DNA of 64,000 nucleotides from Pseudomonadota bacterium (GTDB taxonomy: Bacteria; Pseudomonadota; Gammaproteobacteria; Burkholderiales; Rhodocyclaceae), in contig JAFEDJ010000011.1 of the NCBI GenBank assembly GCA_018241685.1, forward strand, positions 1-64,000, given 5' to 3'. This document shows, piece after piece, positions 1 through 7,227 of this stretch. Position numbers and translations under genes: made by a program. How positions within the stretch are numbered: the first letter of the stretch is position 1; each line of letters begins with the position of its first letter. The notes beneath the pieces were generated by a model that worked only from the letters and a program-made list of their open reading frames with translations, made no database searches and was not told the DNA's origin.

Positions 1-92
1 CTGAGTTGGTCGACGAGAGCGAGCGTGTCCACGCTGTCCGCGAGCACATAGAGGGGCGCCGAGGGGGCAGGGAAGTTCATCGGGGTGTTCAT
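1..92 (-). CDS. Hypothetical protein, 5' part only
   Basis: This is the N-terminal part of a gene that runs off the left edge of the window. Thirty codons are visible from an ATG at 92-90 (begins MNTPMNFPAPSAPLY), preceded by a good ribosome-binding site (GGAGGG about 6 nt upstream). The visible stretch has no signal peptide or recognisable motif, so no function is proposed. The start is supported by the RBS. Bases 93-252 after it hold no convincing gene. Confidence 0.5.
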   Translation of the reverse strand, partial: MNTPMNFPAPSAPLYVLADSVDTLALVDQL

Positions 93-193
93 GCTGCGGC
101 CCTCCGCGCGCTGTGTGTCGTGTTCGCGGGGCGGGCTGCGGGGTGTTGCGAGTCGATGCATGTGCGTGCTTGTGCGCACGGCCAGGGGAGGGC

Positions 194-208
194 GTCAAGG
201 GAATGACG
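194..208. repeat. 15-nt intergenic repeat, copy 1
   Basis: The sequence GTCAAGGGAATGACG occurs here and again at 4712-4726, both times preceded by a similar G-rich stretch (GGGGAGGGC versus GGGGAGAGGGG) and both times between genes. It may be a small dispersed intergenic element. Only two copies were noticed. Confidence 0.3.
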
Positions 209-252
209 ACGTATTTGGATGCAGGGCTTGTGACGGCAGCCGTTTCCGGATC

Positions 253-1173
253 TTAAGGCACCAATCCGGCGTCTCGTAGCAAAGGCTCCTCATACACGGA
301 ATCTTCTGCTGGATAGCGCAGGCCCGGAAGATTGCGCGCTTTGGCGTGCGCCCAAATGATGCTCTCTCCGGCAGGTAGGGTGTCTGGTGCTTGTGCGTAC
401 AGCGGATCTTGAAATGCGGTGTTCGCAGAGATGATGGTCCAGCCGTGAGCCGTCAGCGCCGCAATCACCTCCGGCAAGGCTTCGGCATTGATCTGGTTGG
501 TGTGGAGGAGCATGACATGGGCCGGGCTTCTGCCGAGGACTTCGCGGGCGAGACCGTCGTAATAGGCCGCTCGGTCGAGCAGATGGCGGATATAGCGCTG
601 TTTCACGCGTTCCGCCTTGCCGGCATCGCCCGCCTTCAGATGCGCGGCATAAACGAGGTTGTAGTACCAGTCGCTTGCGTCGATGGATACTGGGGCGCTT
701 TTGTAGCCATTCCGGGCCATCCAGGCCCTCAAACCATCACGCTTGGTCAGGGTGTCGCCTTCCTTCAGATAGGGAAACCGCAGCATCGGCACGAAGCCGG
801 GTAAGTCTCTGACCGTCGCGTCCGCGGCCTGGACGTCGGCAATGAACCATTCCAGCGACACTTTCGGATCAGCCAGACTGCGGTGACTGGCTGTATGGTT
901 CCCGACCAGATGCCCTGCCTGTGCCCAAGCCGCCACCAACTCAAGTCCTTCAACACCGCCCATGCGCGCCAGTGAAGGGAACAAGGCGGAGTGGATTTTG
1001 TGTTCATGCAAGGCGGCCAGCATCTGCGCATTCCACTGCGTCGCCCTGGGCTGCGCAGTGGGATTGAAACCATCATCGAAGGTCAGCGCGAGCGTCTGCG
1101 CGGAGCCCCACGGGGCCCATAGGGAGAGAACAAGAACAAGGATTGATCGGAAGGAGGAAAAACGGGAAACCAT
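253..1173 (-). CDS. Polysaccharide deacetylase (NodB-homology, CE4 type), exported
   Basis: Predicted exported metal-dependent de-N-acetylase of a polysaccharide or peptidoglycan-like substrate. A hydrophobic signal peptide (residues about 8-26, cleavage near WGSAQ) is followed at once by the CE4 motif 1, TFDDG, whose Asp residues are base and metal ligand. Motif 2 is the metal-binding H-T-A-S-H in the GNHTASH segment. The C-terminal LLHTNQ segment fits the CE4 His motif. An ATG at 1173 (MVSRFSS) is preferred over an upstream TTG at 1185. Length of about 306 aa is normal for the family. The substrate is unknown. It stands alone next to an ABM-domain gene on the same strand. Confidence 0.85.
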   Translation of the reverse strand: MVSRFSSFRSILVLVLSLWAPWGSAQTLALTFDDGFNPTAQPRATQWNAQMLAALHEHKIHSALFPSLARMGGVEGLELVAAWAQAGHLVGNHTASHRSLADPKVSLEWFIADVQAADATVRDLPGFVPMLRFPYLKEGDTLTKRDGLRAWMARNGYKSAPVSIDASDWYYNLVYAAHLKAGDAGKAERVKQRYIRHLLDRAAYYDGLAREVLGRSPAHVMLLHTNQINAEALPEVIAALTAHGWTIISANTAFQDPLYAQAPDTLPAGESIIWAHAKARNLPGLRYPAEDSVYEEPLLRDAGLVP

Positions 1174-1227
1174 GTTGGGAAGCAAGGCGCCTGATGTACC
1201 GGGAGCGACAGGATACGGGAGCGGAAA

Positions 1228-1536
1228 TCAGTAGTCTCTTTCCACCTTGCAAATCCGGATCTTGGACTCTCGAAACCAGAGTTGCTCTTTCTGCTGCAGC
1301 AGTCTGTGTTCCGGATGCTCCTTCCAGGCCCGGATGGCTTCAAGGGAATCCCAGTAGGACACGGAAATCCCCATGCCCGCTCTGACACCTTCGTATCCGA
1401 GGAAGCCCGGCTGTTTCATGGCTAAAGACAAGGCGTATTGCGCTGCTTCGGCGTATCCATCGGCTTCTTCGTGCAGAAACGACGTGAAAATGACCGCGTA
1501 GTAGGGGGGCTTTGGCGTGGAAGCAATTTGGTTCAT
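1228..1536 (-). CDS. Antibiotic biosynthesis monooxygenase (ABM) domain protein
   Basis: Small cytosolic protein of about 102 aa with the dimeric ferredoxin-like ABM/YgiN fold. The typical pattern GFLGYEGVR...SYWDSLEAIRAWKEHPEHR is clear; in this family the WxxxxxxxxW...H segment builds the active-site cavity. ABM proteins act as cofactor-free quinone-forming oxygenases or haem-degrading enzymes, and this one's substrate cannot be read from sequence. ATG at 1536 is chosen over 1554 because GGAAC lies about 10 nt upstream. It lies downstream of the MFS gene on the same strand and could be co-transcribed. Confidence 0.75.
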   Translation of the reverse strand: MNQIASTPKPPYYAVIFTSFLHEEADGYAEAAQYALSLAMKQPGFLGYEGVRAGMGISVSYWDSLEAIRAWKEHPEHRLLQQKEQLWFRESKIRICKVERDY

Positions 1537-1566
1537 GGGGTCTGTTCCTTTCATTGGTAATGGTGA

Positions 1567-1692
1567 TTAACGTGTCTGACAAAGGCTCATCAGGATCGCC
1601 CAGCGCCAGACATTCATCGGGTTCAGGTAGGCGCTGAACGCCAACCCGACGCCGACTGTCAGCAAGCTGATCAAGATGAGCCGATATTTCAT
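1567..1692 (-). CDS. Small single-span membrane protein (41 aa), coupled to MFS transporter
   Basis: A 41-codon ORF whose ATG (1692-1690) overlaps the TGA of the MFS gene (1691-1689) as ATGA, the classic arrangement for translational coupling. The product begins MKYRLILISLLTVGVG and has one long hydrophobic segment (residues 4-22), a short Trp-containing amphipathic stretch (NPMNVWRW) and a short tail. No family was recognised. The overlap, hydrophobic profile and clean stop argue that it is a real accessory subunit or small companion of the transporter. Confidence 0.5.
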   Translation of the reverse strand: MKYRLILISLLTVGVGLAFSAYLNPMNVWRWAILMSLCQTR

Positions 1693-2918
1693 GCATTCGC
1701 CCCCGCCAGCGCGGGGCGCTGAATTTCGGCATCCTTGATCGGGTAATGCAGCGCGGCGGACAGCAGGCCAATGGCGATGCTCAGTTGCCAGACCAGGTCA
1801 TAGGAGCGAGTCGTGTCGAAGACGTATCCGCCCAGCCAGACGCCGAGAAACGATCCGAGCTGGTGGCCGAAGAAGACAAAGCCGAACAGTGTCGTGAGAT
1901 ATCGGATGCCAAATATCTGGGAAAGCAGGCCGTTGGTCAGTGGCACCGTACCCAACCAGATGAAGCCCATCACGGCACAAAACGCGTACAGGGTGAATGG
2001 GCTGAGTGGCAAGAGGTAGAACGCTGCAATGGCCAGGGACCGCAGCACGTAAATCCAGAAAAGCACATATTTCCGGCGGAATCGGTTGCCCATCAATCCG
2101 CACACGTAGGTGCCGGTGACGTTGGCCAAGGCGATCACGGCGAGACCGATCACCGCCGCGGATTGGCTCATGCCCTTGTCGCGCAGATAGGATGGCAGGT
2201 GGTTGGCGATAAAGGCCAGGTGAAAGCCGCAGGCAAAGAAGCCAACGATCAGCAGCCAGAACCCTTGATGGGAAAATGCTTCGCCAAGCGCGCTACGCAG
2301 GCTTTGCTGTTGCCCGCCGGTTTGGGTCGGAGCGTCGGCAAGCGGTAAGGCCAGTGGCACAACAACCAGACAGGCGATTGCCAGTGCGATGAATGAACCG
2401 CTCCAGGTAAAGGTGTCGATGAATATCTGTGAGACCGGAACCAGAAAAAACTGCCCCAGTCCGCCAGCGGCGCCGGCGAGCCCCAGCGCCCAGCCGCGGC
2501 GCTCCGGCGAGACCAGGCGACTCAAGGCGCCGTAGATGACGCCGAATGACGTGCAGGCGAGAGCAATACCGACGAGGACGCCGGCGCAGAGGGTGAAGGC
2601 CAGTGGCGTCGAGCCATACGCCATGCCGAGCAGTCCGCAGGCGTAGCAAAGCATTCCGACCATGACGACGCGACGCGAGCCGAAACGGTCGGCAACCATG
2701 CCGACGAACGGCTGCATGATGCCCCAGACAAGATTCTGCAACGCGATCGCAAAGCTGAACGCCTCGCGGTTCCAGCCATGATCCATGGTGATCGGCACCA
2801 TGAAAATCCCGAAAGCGTGACGTATCCCCAAGGACAAGCCCATCACGATGCCGCCGGCCAGCACGAACGCCAAGGGTTCCTGCCACCAATGCCTATCCGG
2901 TTCAGTGTTGATGTGCAT
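1689..2918 (-). CDS. MFS transporter (12-TM type)
   Basis: Inner-membrane secondary transporter of about 409 aa with the two six-helix halves expected for the major facilitator superfamily. The motif-A-like loop between TM2 and TM3 is visible as GMVADRFGSRR. The overall pattern, with long hydrophobic stretches starting near residue 16, fits exporters and oxalate/formate-antiporter-like members; the substrate is unknown. ATG at 2918 (MHINTEPD) has GGGGGA about 6 nt upstream; an in-frame ATG at 2924 lacks spacing. It is divergent from the LysR gene at 3054, its likely regulator, and overlaps the 41-aa ORF at its 3' end. Confidence 0.85.
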   Translation of the reverse strand: MHINTEPDRHWWQEPLAFVLAGGIVMGLSLGIRHAFGIFMVPITMDHGWNREAFSFAIALQNLVWGIMQPFVGMVADRFGSRRVVMVGMLCYACGLLGMAYGSTPLAFTLCAGVLVGIALACTSFGVIYGALSRLVSPERRGWALGLAGAAGGLGQFFLVPVSQIFIDTFTWSGSFIALAIACLVVVPLALPLADAPTQTGGQQQSLRSALGEAFSHQGFWLLIVGFFACGFHLAFIANHLPSYLRDKGMSQSAAVIGLAVIALANVTGTYVCGLMGNRFRRKYVLFWIYVLRSLAIAAFYLLPLSPFTLYAFCAVMGFIWLGTVPLTNGLLSQIFGIRYLTTLFGFVFFGHQLGSFLGVWLGGYVFDTTRSYDLVWQLSIAIGLLSAALHYPIKDAEIQRPALAGANA

Positions 2919-3032
2919 CACCATCCCCCATCCACAGTTCTTCTGTTCCCAAATGCATGATTTATAAAGCTGCTTGGGCAGGATTAGAATCCGTCACAGT
3001 TTGGCTCTCAAGCGATATTCGGGAATTCGTTA

Positions 3033-3049
3033 CATTCCAAAAGGGAATG
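3033..3049. promoter_or_regulatory. Candidate LysR-type operator (T-N11-A dyad)
   Basis: CATTCC-AAAAG-GGAATG is a perfect 6-bp inverted repeat with a 5-bp centre. It contains the T-N11-A spacing typical of LysR-type sites and lies only 4 nt before the LysR start codon in the divergent MFS/LysR intergenic region. Autoregulation is an inference. Confidence 0.35.
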
Positions 3050-3053
3050 AATT

Positions 3054-3971
3054 ATGGTTACCAGCACGCAGGCGCGTATTCCATCCCTCGACCTGTTAAA
3101 GGGCTTCGTAGCGGTGGGGCGGCATCTGAGCATCACGGTTGCGGCCAATGAGTTGCACCTTACCCAGTCCGCCGTCAGCCGGCAGATTCTTGCCCTCGAG
3201 GACGCGCTCGAGTGCAAACTCTTCCTGCGCAGTCATCGTTCTCTCAGCTTTACGCCGGAAGGCGAGCGTCTGTTCCGGAAAGTCGATCCATCGCTCCGGC
3301 GATTGCAGGAGGCTTTCGAAACCCTAAGGCCAGCGGAGCGCCCCGTTACGGTGACAGCGAGCATTGGCGTGGCAACGCTGTGGCTGCTGCCCCGCATAGG
3401 AAGGTTTCAAGAGCGTTATCCCGACATCGATCTGCGCGTGCTGGCATTGAATCGAGTGGCGGACCTGAAGCGGGAAGGCATTGATCTGGGGATTCGCTAC
3501 TGCCGTCCTGAAGATGCGCCACCTGGGGCAACGCTGCTCTTCGAAGAGTCCATCGGCGTCGTAGCGAATCCCGTGCTCGAGATTCAGCGACTCAATTCAG
3601 CGGATGATTTCCAGAAGCTGGTATTGCTGGAATATGAAGACCCCCAGCGCCCCTGGCTTACCTGGAAGACATGGCTAGGTGAGCGTGGCTGGCTGGATGC
3701 CCGCCCTCGCAGCGTGGTGCGTTTCAATCAATACGACCAGGTCATTCTGGCGGCCATGAGCGGTCAGGGCATCGCATTGGGGAGAGTCCCGCTCATCAGT
3801 GATCAAATCGAAAAAAATCTGCTCAGATATGTCGAAATGCCGACGTTGTCCCACCCATGTCGATATGGCTACTGGCTGATCCAACCCGAAACGACGCCTC
3901 GCCCGGTCGTTGAGGTTGCGACCCGTTGGATAAAGGAAGAGGCCGGCCGTCGAACGGCGGTGGTGTCGTAA
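3054..3971 (+). CDS. LysR family transcriptional regulator
   Basis: DNA-binding regulator of 305 aa. The N-terminal winged helix-turn-helix (residues about 10-68, with LTQSAVSRQILALEDAL and LFLRSHRSLSFTPEGERL) is the LysR signature, and the remainder is the periplasmic-binding-protein-like effector domain. It is transcribed divergently from the MFS transporter, so it most likely controls that gene in response to its substrate. The effector is unknown. Its 3' end overlaps a decayed MerR fragment on the other strand. Confidence 0.9.
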   Translation: MVTSTQARIPSLDLLKGFVAVGRHLSITVAANELHLTQSAVSRQILALEDALECKLFLRSHRSLSFTPEGERLFRKVDPSLRRLQEAFETLRPAERPVTVTASIGVATLWLLPRIGRFQERYPDIDLRVLALNRVADLKREGIDLGIRYCRPEDAPPGATLLFEESIGVVANPVLEIQRLNSADDFQKLVLLEYEDPQRPWLTWKTWLGERGWLDARPRSVVRFNQYDQVILAAMSGQGIALGRVPLISDQIEKNLLRYVEMPTLSHPCRYGYWLIQPETTPRPVVEVATRWIKEEAGRRTAVVS

Positions 3972-4085
3972 CGGCGATAGCCATGGCGTCCTTCCTGGCC
4001 GCGCTCCGGCTTGATGAGGCCCAGGCGCTCATAGAAGCGGATGGCATCGTCAGCGATTGGCTGAATCGTCCTTGCTGTCCTGAGT
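3965..4085 (-). pseudogene. Remnant of a MerR-type DNA-binding domain
   Basis: Read on the minus strand, this short stretch encodes IADDAIRFYERLGLIKPER followed by GYRRYD. That is the second helix and wing of a MerR helix-turn-helix domain, where xAIRFYExxGLxxP...GYRRY is highly diagnostic. There is no recognisable N-terminus or C-terminal domain and the frame is bounded by unrelated sequence, so this is a gene relic. Its 3' end runs into the end of the LysR gene. Confidence 0.45.
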
Positions 4086-4123
4086 AATGCGCGAGCCTCG
4101 CGCTGAGGCTCAACAGGACGGCC

Positions 4124-4564
4124 TTACTTCCGTCCGAACTTTTCCGCCAGTGTAGCTAACTTGCGCATGCGTTCATGATCGGCTTCAACAGCCTCTGCTG
4201 CAGCTTTTTCCGCTCTGCGCTTCTCGGCGCCAAGCTTGAAGTGCTCGCGCAATTGTTGTGCGGCGAGTTCCTGTTGCGCCGGAGTGACCGGGGCCGCAGA
4301 CGTTCCGTCGATATTGAAGCGATGAGTGGCGTTTTGCAGGGTCTTCAGATATGAGATTGACCGCGTATGCAAGCCTATCGCAGATTTGAAGAGCTTCTTG
4401 TCAAAGTCGGGGCGAATGGCCATTGCTTGCTTGTCTATGCCAATGGCCAGCGGTTTGTACTCCGCGAACACGGGGAATGTTTCGCGCAGTGCTCTAAGCA
4501 TTTCTTTTACGGTAAGGGGCTCGGTGGACGCTTTCGGCGCGGGGGACGGTGTGCGGTCTTCCAT
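4124..4564 (-). CDS. ProQ/FinO family RNA-binding protein
   Basis: Predicted RNA chaperone of 146 aa. A Pro/Ser-rich N-terminus (about 18 aa) leads into the FinO/ProQ domain, recognisable by LRETFPVFAEYKPLAIGI, RPDFDKKLFKSAIGLHT and YLKTLQNATHRFNIDG. In ProQ-family proteins this surface binds structured 3' ends of sRNAs and mRNAs. The C-terminus (from about residue 105) is a highly charged Ala/Glu/Lys/Arg helix. It has the size of a minimal ProQ-domain protein common in Betaproteobacteria. No operon partner is obvious. Confidence 0.85.
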   Translation of the reverse strand: MEDRTPSPAPKASTEPLTVKEMLRALRETFPVFAEYKPLAIGIDKQAMAIRPDFDKKLFKSAIGLHTRSISYLKTLQNATHRFNIDGTSAAPVTPAQQELAAQQLREHFKLGAEKRRAEKAAAEAVEADHERMRKLATLAEKFGRK

Positions 4565-4624
4565 GGATCAGAGGTGCTTGGCTTTCAACGGGATGCGATG
4601 GTAGCACTGCGATGCGCCCTGGCT

Positions 4625-4672
4625 TCAGTTCCCCATCATCCCCATCTCCTTCAACACCTCCTGAGCCGAGTA
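4625..4672 (-). pseudogene. Fragment: 3' end of a carboxymuconolactone decarboxylase gene
   Basis: The last 15 codons of a CMD-type gene (SAQEVLKEMGMMGN, then TGA) survive here with no upstream body. The DNA is about 90% identical over 45 bp to the end of the intact CMD gene at 6635-6680, in the same orientation. The two copies therefore flank the MerR-DUF2938-flavodoxin-DUF2798 cassette as direct repeats, suggesting insertion of the cassette or partial loss of a duplicated gene. Confidence 0.6.
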
Positions 4673-4711
4673 GGTGACGCAGTGAGTGTCGGTGCGGGCG
4701 GGGGAGAGGGG

Positions 4712-4726
4712 GTCAAGGGAATGACG
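4712..4726. repeat. 15-nt intergenic repeat, copy 2
   Basis: Second copy of GTCAAGGGAATGACG (first at 194-208), again in a G-rich intergenic context, here between the CMD fragment and the end of the MerR gene. Confidence 0.3.
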
Positions 4727-4740
4727 GCATGCACACGGGC

Positions 4741-5172
4741 CTACCCGCGAGGAGCGTGTAGTTTTGTCTTGCCCCATCGCTTCTCCAGCGCGCCTGTTGC
4801 GGCCGCCTTCAATAACTTCTGAAAGCTCGGGCACTCAGCATGGCTCGGTGCCGGGCAAGCTGCTGCGTGCCGGAGACCATTGCTCACGGCCTTCAAGCGT
4901 TTGATCAGCGTATCGATTTCTTCGGCCTTTGCGACCAGCAATTGCCTGTCGATATTTGGCTGTCCGTAAGGCGTAAGCATTGAACGGATTTCATCGAGGC
5001 TTAGCCCCGCGGCCTGGCCAAGGGCGATCAAGGCCAGTTGGTCGAGTACGGAGGGGGCGTAACGGCGTCGTTCCCCTTTTTCACGAACCGAGGTGAGGAG
5101 TCCCTTTTGTTCGTAATAGCGCAATGCCGATGAGGGTATCCCGGTCTGTTTGCTGACTTCAGAAATATCCAT
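4741..5172 (-). CDS. MerR family transcriptional regulator
   Basis: Regulator of 143 aa with an N-terminal MerR winged-helix domain (MDISEVSKQTGIPSSALRYY, wing RRRYAP) and a dimerisation helix near residues 75-95. The C-terminal effector region has a Cys pair in CPAPSHAECPSF, which could be redox- or metal-responsive; it is not the SoxR Fe-S pattern. It is divergent from the DUF2938 operon, and the shared promoter carries a textbook MerR operator (5183-5213). It most likely represses and activates that operon by DNA unwinding. The inducer is unknown. Confidence 0.88.
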   Translation of the reverse strand: MDISEVSKQTGIPSSALRYYEQKGLLTSVREKGERRRYAPSVLDQLALIALGQAAGLSLDEIRSMLTPYGQPNIDRQLLVAKAEEIDTLIKRLKAVSNGLRHAAACPAPSHAECPSFQKLLKAAATGALEKRWGKTKLHAPRG

Positions 5173-5182
5173 CGAAACACCC

Positions 5183-5213
5183 TTGACTTGAAGTTGACTT
5201 CAACTTCTAGAAT
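5183..5213 (+). promoter_or_regulatory. MerR-type promoter/operator with 19-bp spacer
   Basis: A -35 TTGACT (5183-5188) and -10 TAGAAT (5208-5213) are separated by 19 bp. The spacer region holds the perfect dyad TTGAAGT-TG-ACTTCAA (5188-5203). An over-long spacer containing a dyad is the hallmark of promoters controlled by MerR proteins. It drives the + strand operon starting at 5256 and sits just upstream of the divergent MerR start. Confidence 0.75.
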
Positions 5214-5255
5214 GCACTCCAGAGTCTTCTTCGTCAACGTTCAAAGGAGTGCGTC

Positions 5256-5750
5256 ATGGCATCAATTGCAGAAGCAACGAGGATCATCCTCATTGGGTGC
5301 GGAGCCACTTTGCTCATGGATATCTGGCTCGTGTTCCTGAAGCGGATCGGGGTACAGACCCTGAATCTTGCCTTTATAGGGCGTTGGGTCGGGCATTTGC
5401 TTCATGGCCGGTTTGCGCATCAATCAATCGGCAAGGCTTCGCCGATTGTCCATGAAACTCCGTTGGGCTGGGTCACCCATTACGTCGTGGGCATTGCTTT
5501 CGCGTTTCTATTGACCCGTATTTCGGGTGTCGCGTGGACTAGAGCGCCTTCACTCGGCGTCGCGCTTCTGGTTGGCGTATGCACGGTAGTGTTTCCTCTT
5601 CTGATCATGCAACCCGCGATGGGGCTGGGGTTTGCTGCCTCGAAGACACCCACCCCAATCAAGAACTGCGTCAGAAGCCTGATCAACCACAGCATTTTTG
5701 GCTTTGGCCTTTTCCTGTCGGCTTGCGTCATCGAATGGATCGCTCGATGA
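5256..5750 (+). CDS. DUF2938 family membrane protein
   Basis: Integral inner-membrane protein of 164 aa matching the DUF2938 pattern as I know it: MDIW near the first helix, GRWVGHLLHGRF and the GWVTHYVVG segment, then three further hydrophobic helices. Function is unknown in the family. The start has a strong RBS (AAAGGAG, 7 nt before ATG). It is the first gene of the MerR-controlled operon and is followed by flavodoxin and DUF2798 genes. The association suggests a stress- or quinone/electrophile-related membrane function, which is inference only. Confidence 0.8.
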   Translation: MASIAEATRIILIGCGATLLMDIWLVFLKRIGVQTLNLAFIGRWVGHLLHGRFAHQSIGKASPIVHETPLGWVTHYVVGIAFAFLLTRISGVAWTRAPSLGVALLVGVCTVVFPLLIMQPAMGLGFAASKTPTPIKNCVRSLINHSIFGFGLFLSACVIEWIAR

Positions 5751-5797
5751 AAGCCTATTCCCCAACGAAGAAATCCAATCCTCCCGGAGTCCGTCAA

Positions 5798-6373
5798 ATG
5801 AAAAAACTAGCCGTCATCTACCACAGCGCGCATGGTCATACCGAACATATTGCCCGGCATATTGCAGAAGGGGCACGGAGCATCCCCGATACGGACGTTC
5901 GTCTCGTCAGGGCCGAGGAAGTGACATCGGAGCCTAACAATCTTCTCGAGTTTGATGGCTTTCTGCTGGGTTCGCCCACTTATTTGGGGGGTGTTTCAGG
6001 GACCTTCAAGAATTTCATGGATTCGACCGGCGGGCTGTGGCGCGCGCAGCAGCTCAAGGGAAAACTGGCCGCTGGCTTTACGGTGTCTTCGCTTCCTGCC
6101 GGTGACAAGCAGACGACATTGATCTCCCTGTTCACCTTCTGCATGCAGCACGGGATGCTGTGGCTCGGCAATCCCATCCTCCCGGAGCAGCATCGCGGCG
6201 TTCCATACGACGAAGCGGCCAACCGCCTGGGCTCGTGGTCCGGGTTGATGGCTCAGGCGGGACATTCGGCCGCTGCCGACGCCTTTGTCGTTGGCGATAT
6301 CAAGACGGCCCGGATGTTTGGACGCAACTTTGCCGAGACCGCGCACCGCATTTCAAACGAAACGCAGCATTGA
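5798..6373 (+). CDS. Flavodoxin / NAD(P)H-dependent FMN reductase family protein
   Basis: Cytosolic FMN protein of 191 aa in the WrbA/flavodoxin fold. The phosphate-binding loop is YHSAHGHTEHIA at the N-terminus, and the second flavin loop is GSPTYLGGVSGTFKNFMD. WrbA-like relatives reduce quinones by two electrons. ATG at 5798 is chosen because CGGAG lies about 8 nt upstream. Longer in-frame starts overlap the DUF2938 gene. Second gene of the MerR operon. Confidence 0.82.
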   Translation: MKKLAVIYHSAHGHTEHIARHIAEGARSIPDTDVRLVRAEEVTSEPNNLLEFDGFLLGSPTYLGGVSGTFKNFMDSTGGLWRAQQLKGKLAAGFTVSSLPAGDKQTTLISLFTFCMQHGMLWLGNPILPEQHRGVPYDEAANRLGSWSGLMAQAGHSAAADAFVVGDIKTARMFGRNFAETAHRISNETQH

Positions 6374-6388
6374 TCGGGAGAGCACCCC

Positions 6389-6616
6389 ATGATTCCCAAA
6401 AAATACGGGCCGGTGTTATTCAGCCTGCTTCTTTCCGGAACGATGTCTCTTCTGGTTTCCGGAATAGCCACGCTGCGTGCTGCCGGCTTGGCTGACGGCG
6501 TGCTCACGATCTGGATGTCAGCCTGGATTACCGCGTGGTTGATCGCATTTCCAACAGTCATGGTGGTCGCACCACTTACGCAGAAGATCGTCGGCGGACT
6601 GATAACCAAAGCTTGA
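6389..6616 (+). CDS. DUF2798 family small membrane protein
   Basis: A 75-aa protein with two transmembrane helices (residues about 8-28 and 40-62) and the characteristic WMSAWITAWLIAFPTVMVVAPL segment of DUF2798 proteins, ending in a short basic tail. Function unknown. It follows the flavodoxin gene by 15 nt with RBS GGGAGAG, so it is the last gene of the MerR-DUF2938 operon. Confidence 0.78.
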   Translation: MIPKKYGPVLFSLLLSGTMSLLVSGIATLRAAGLADGVLTIWMSAWITAWLIAFPTVMVVAPLTQKIVGGLITKA

Positions 6617-6634
6617 GCATTGGCGTAACTTTTT

Positions 6635-7024
6635 TCAGTCCCCAAGCATCCCCATCTCCTTCAATACCTCCTGCGCCGAGCGGAAGGCGTCGATGGCGAG
6701 GGGGAAGCCGCAGTAGACGGTGGCGTGCAGCAGGGTCTCCTGGATTTCTTTCATGCTGGCGCCGTTATTGACTGCGCCGCGGACGTGGCCTTTGAGTTCG
6801 GTGCTCCGGCCGAGGGCGGTCAGCATGGACAGGGTGAGCAGGCTGCGGGTCTTCATGTCGAGTCCGTCGCGGCACCAGGTGCTACCCCATGCATTGCGGG
6901 TGACGAGTTCCTGGAGGGGCGCGGTGAAGGCGTCCGCATTGGCAAAGGCCTTGTCGACGAAGGCTTCGCCCATCACTTGCTTGCGTTTTTGCAGTCCCTG
7001 TTCGAATTGTGCGTCGCGGGGCAT
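6635..7024 (-). CDS. Carboxymuconolactone decarboxylase (CMD) family protein
   Basis: All-helical protein of 129 aa in the PcaC/AhpD-like superfamily. Recognisable segments are WGSTWCRDGLDMKTRSLLTL, ELKGHVRGAVNNGAS and EIQETLLHATVYCGFPLAI, which match 4-carboxymuconolactone decarboxylase-type proteins. There is no CxxC peroxidase pair, so decarboxylase-like chemistry is favoured over peroxidase. ATG at 7024 has AGGAG about 8 nt upstream; the longer frame to 7207 is unlikely. Its last 45 bp are duplicated at 4625. It is divergent from the halohydrin dehalogenase-like gene. Confidence 0.8.
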   Translation of the reverse strand: MPRDAQFEQGLQKRKQVMGEAFVDKAFANADAFTAPLQELVTRNAWGSTWCRDGLDMKTRSLLTLSMLTALGRSTELKGHVRGAVNNGASMKEIQETLLHATVYCGFPLAIDAFRSAQEVLKEMGMLGD

Positions 7025-7227
7025 GGTGGACACTCCTGATGGAAATGGCGGTGAGCTTATCTGCTGCAATTCCAGATTGGCAATATCGGCGATGCCATGC
7101 GTGCCAATGGGTTGCAACCTTGTGATCGGATAACTGTCGAACAGCTCCAGCATCCTCATAAACCGGATCATCCTGGAGGCTGTGTGTTTCTCTCCACTAA
7201 CATGCAAATACTTTGAGAGGTGGGAGC

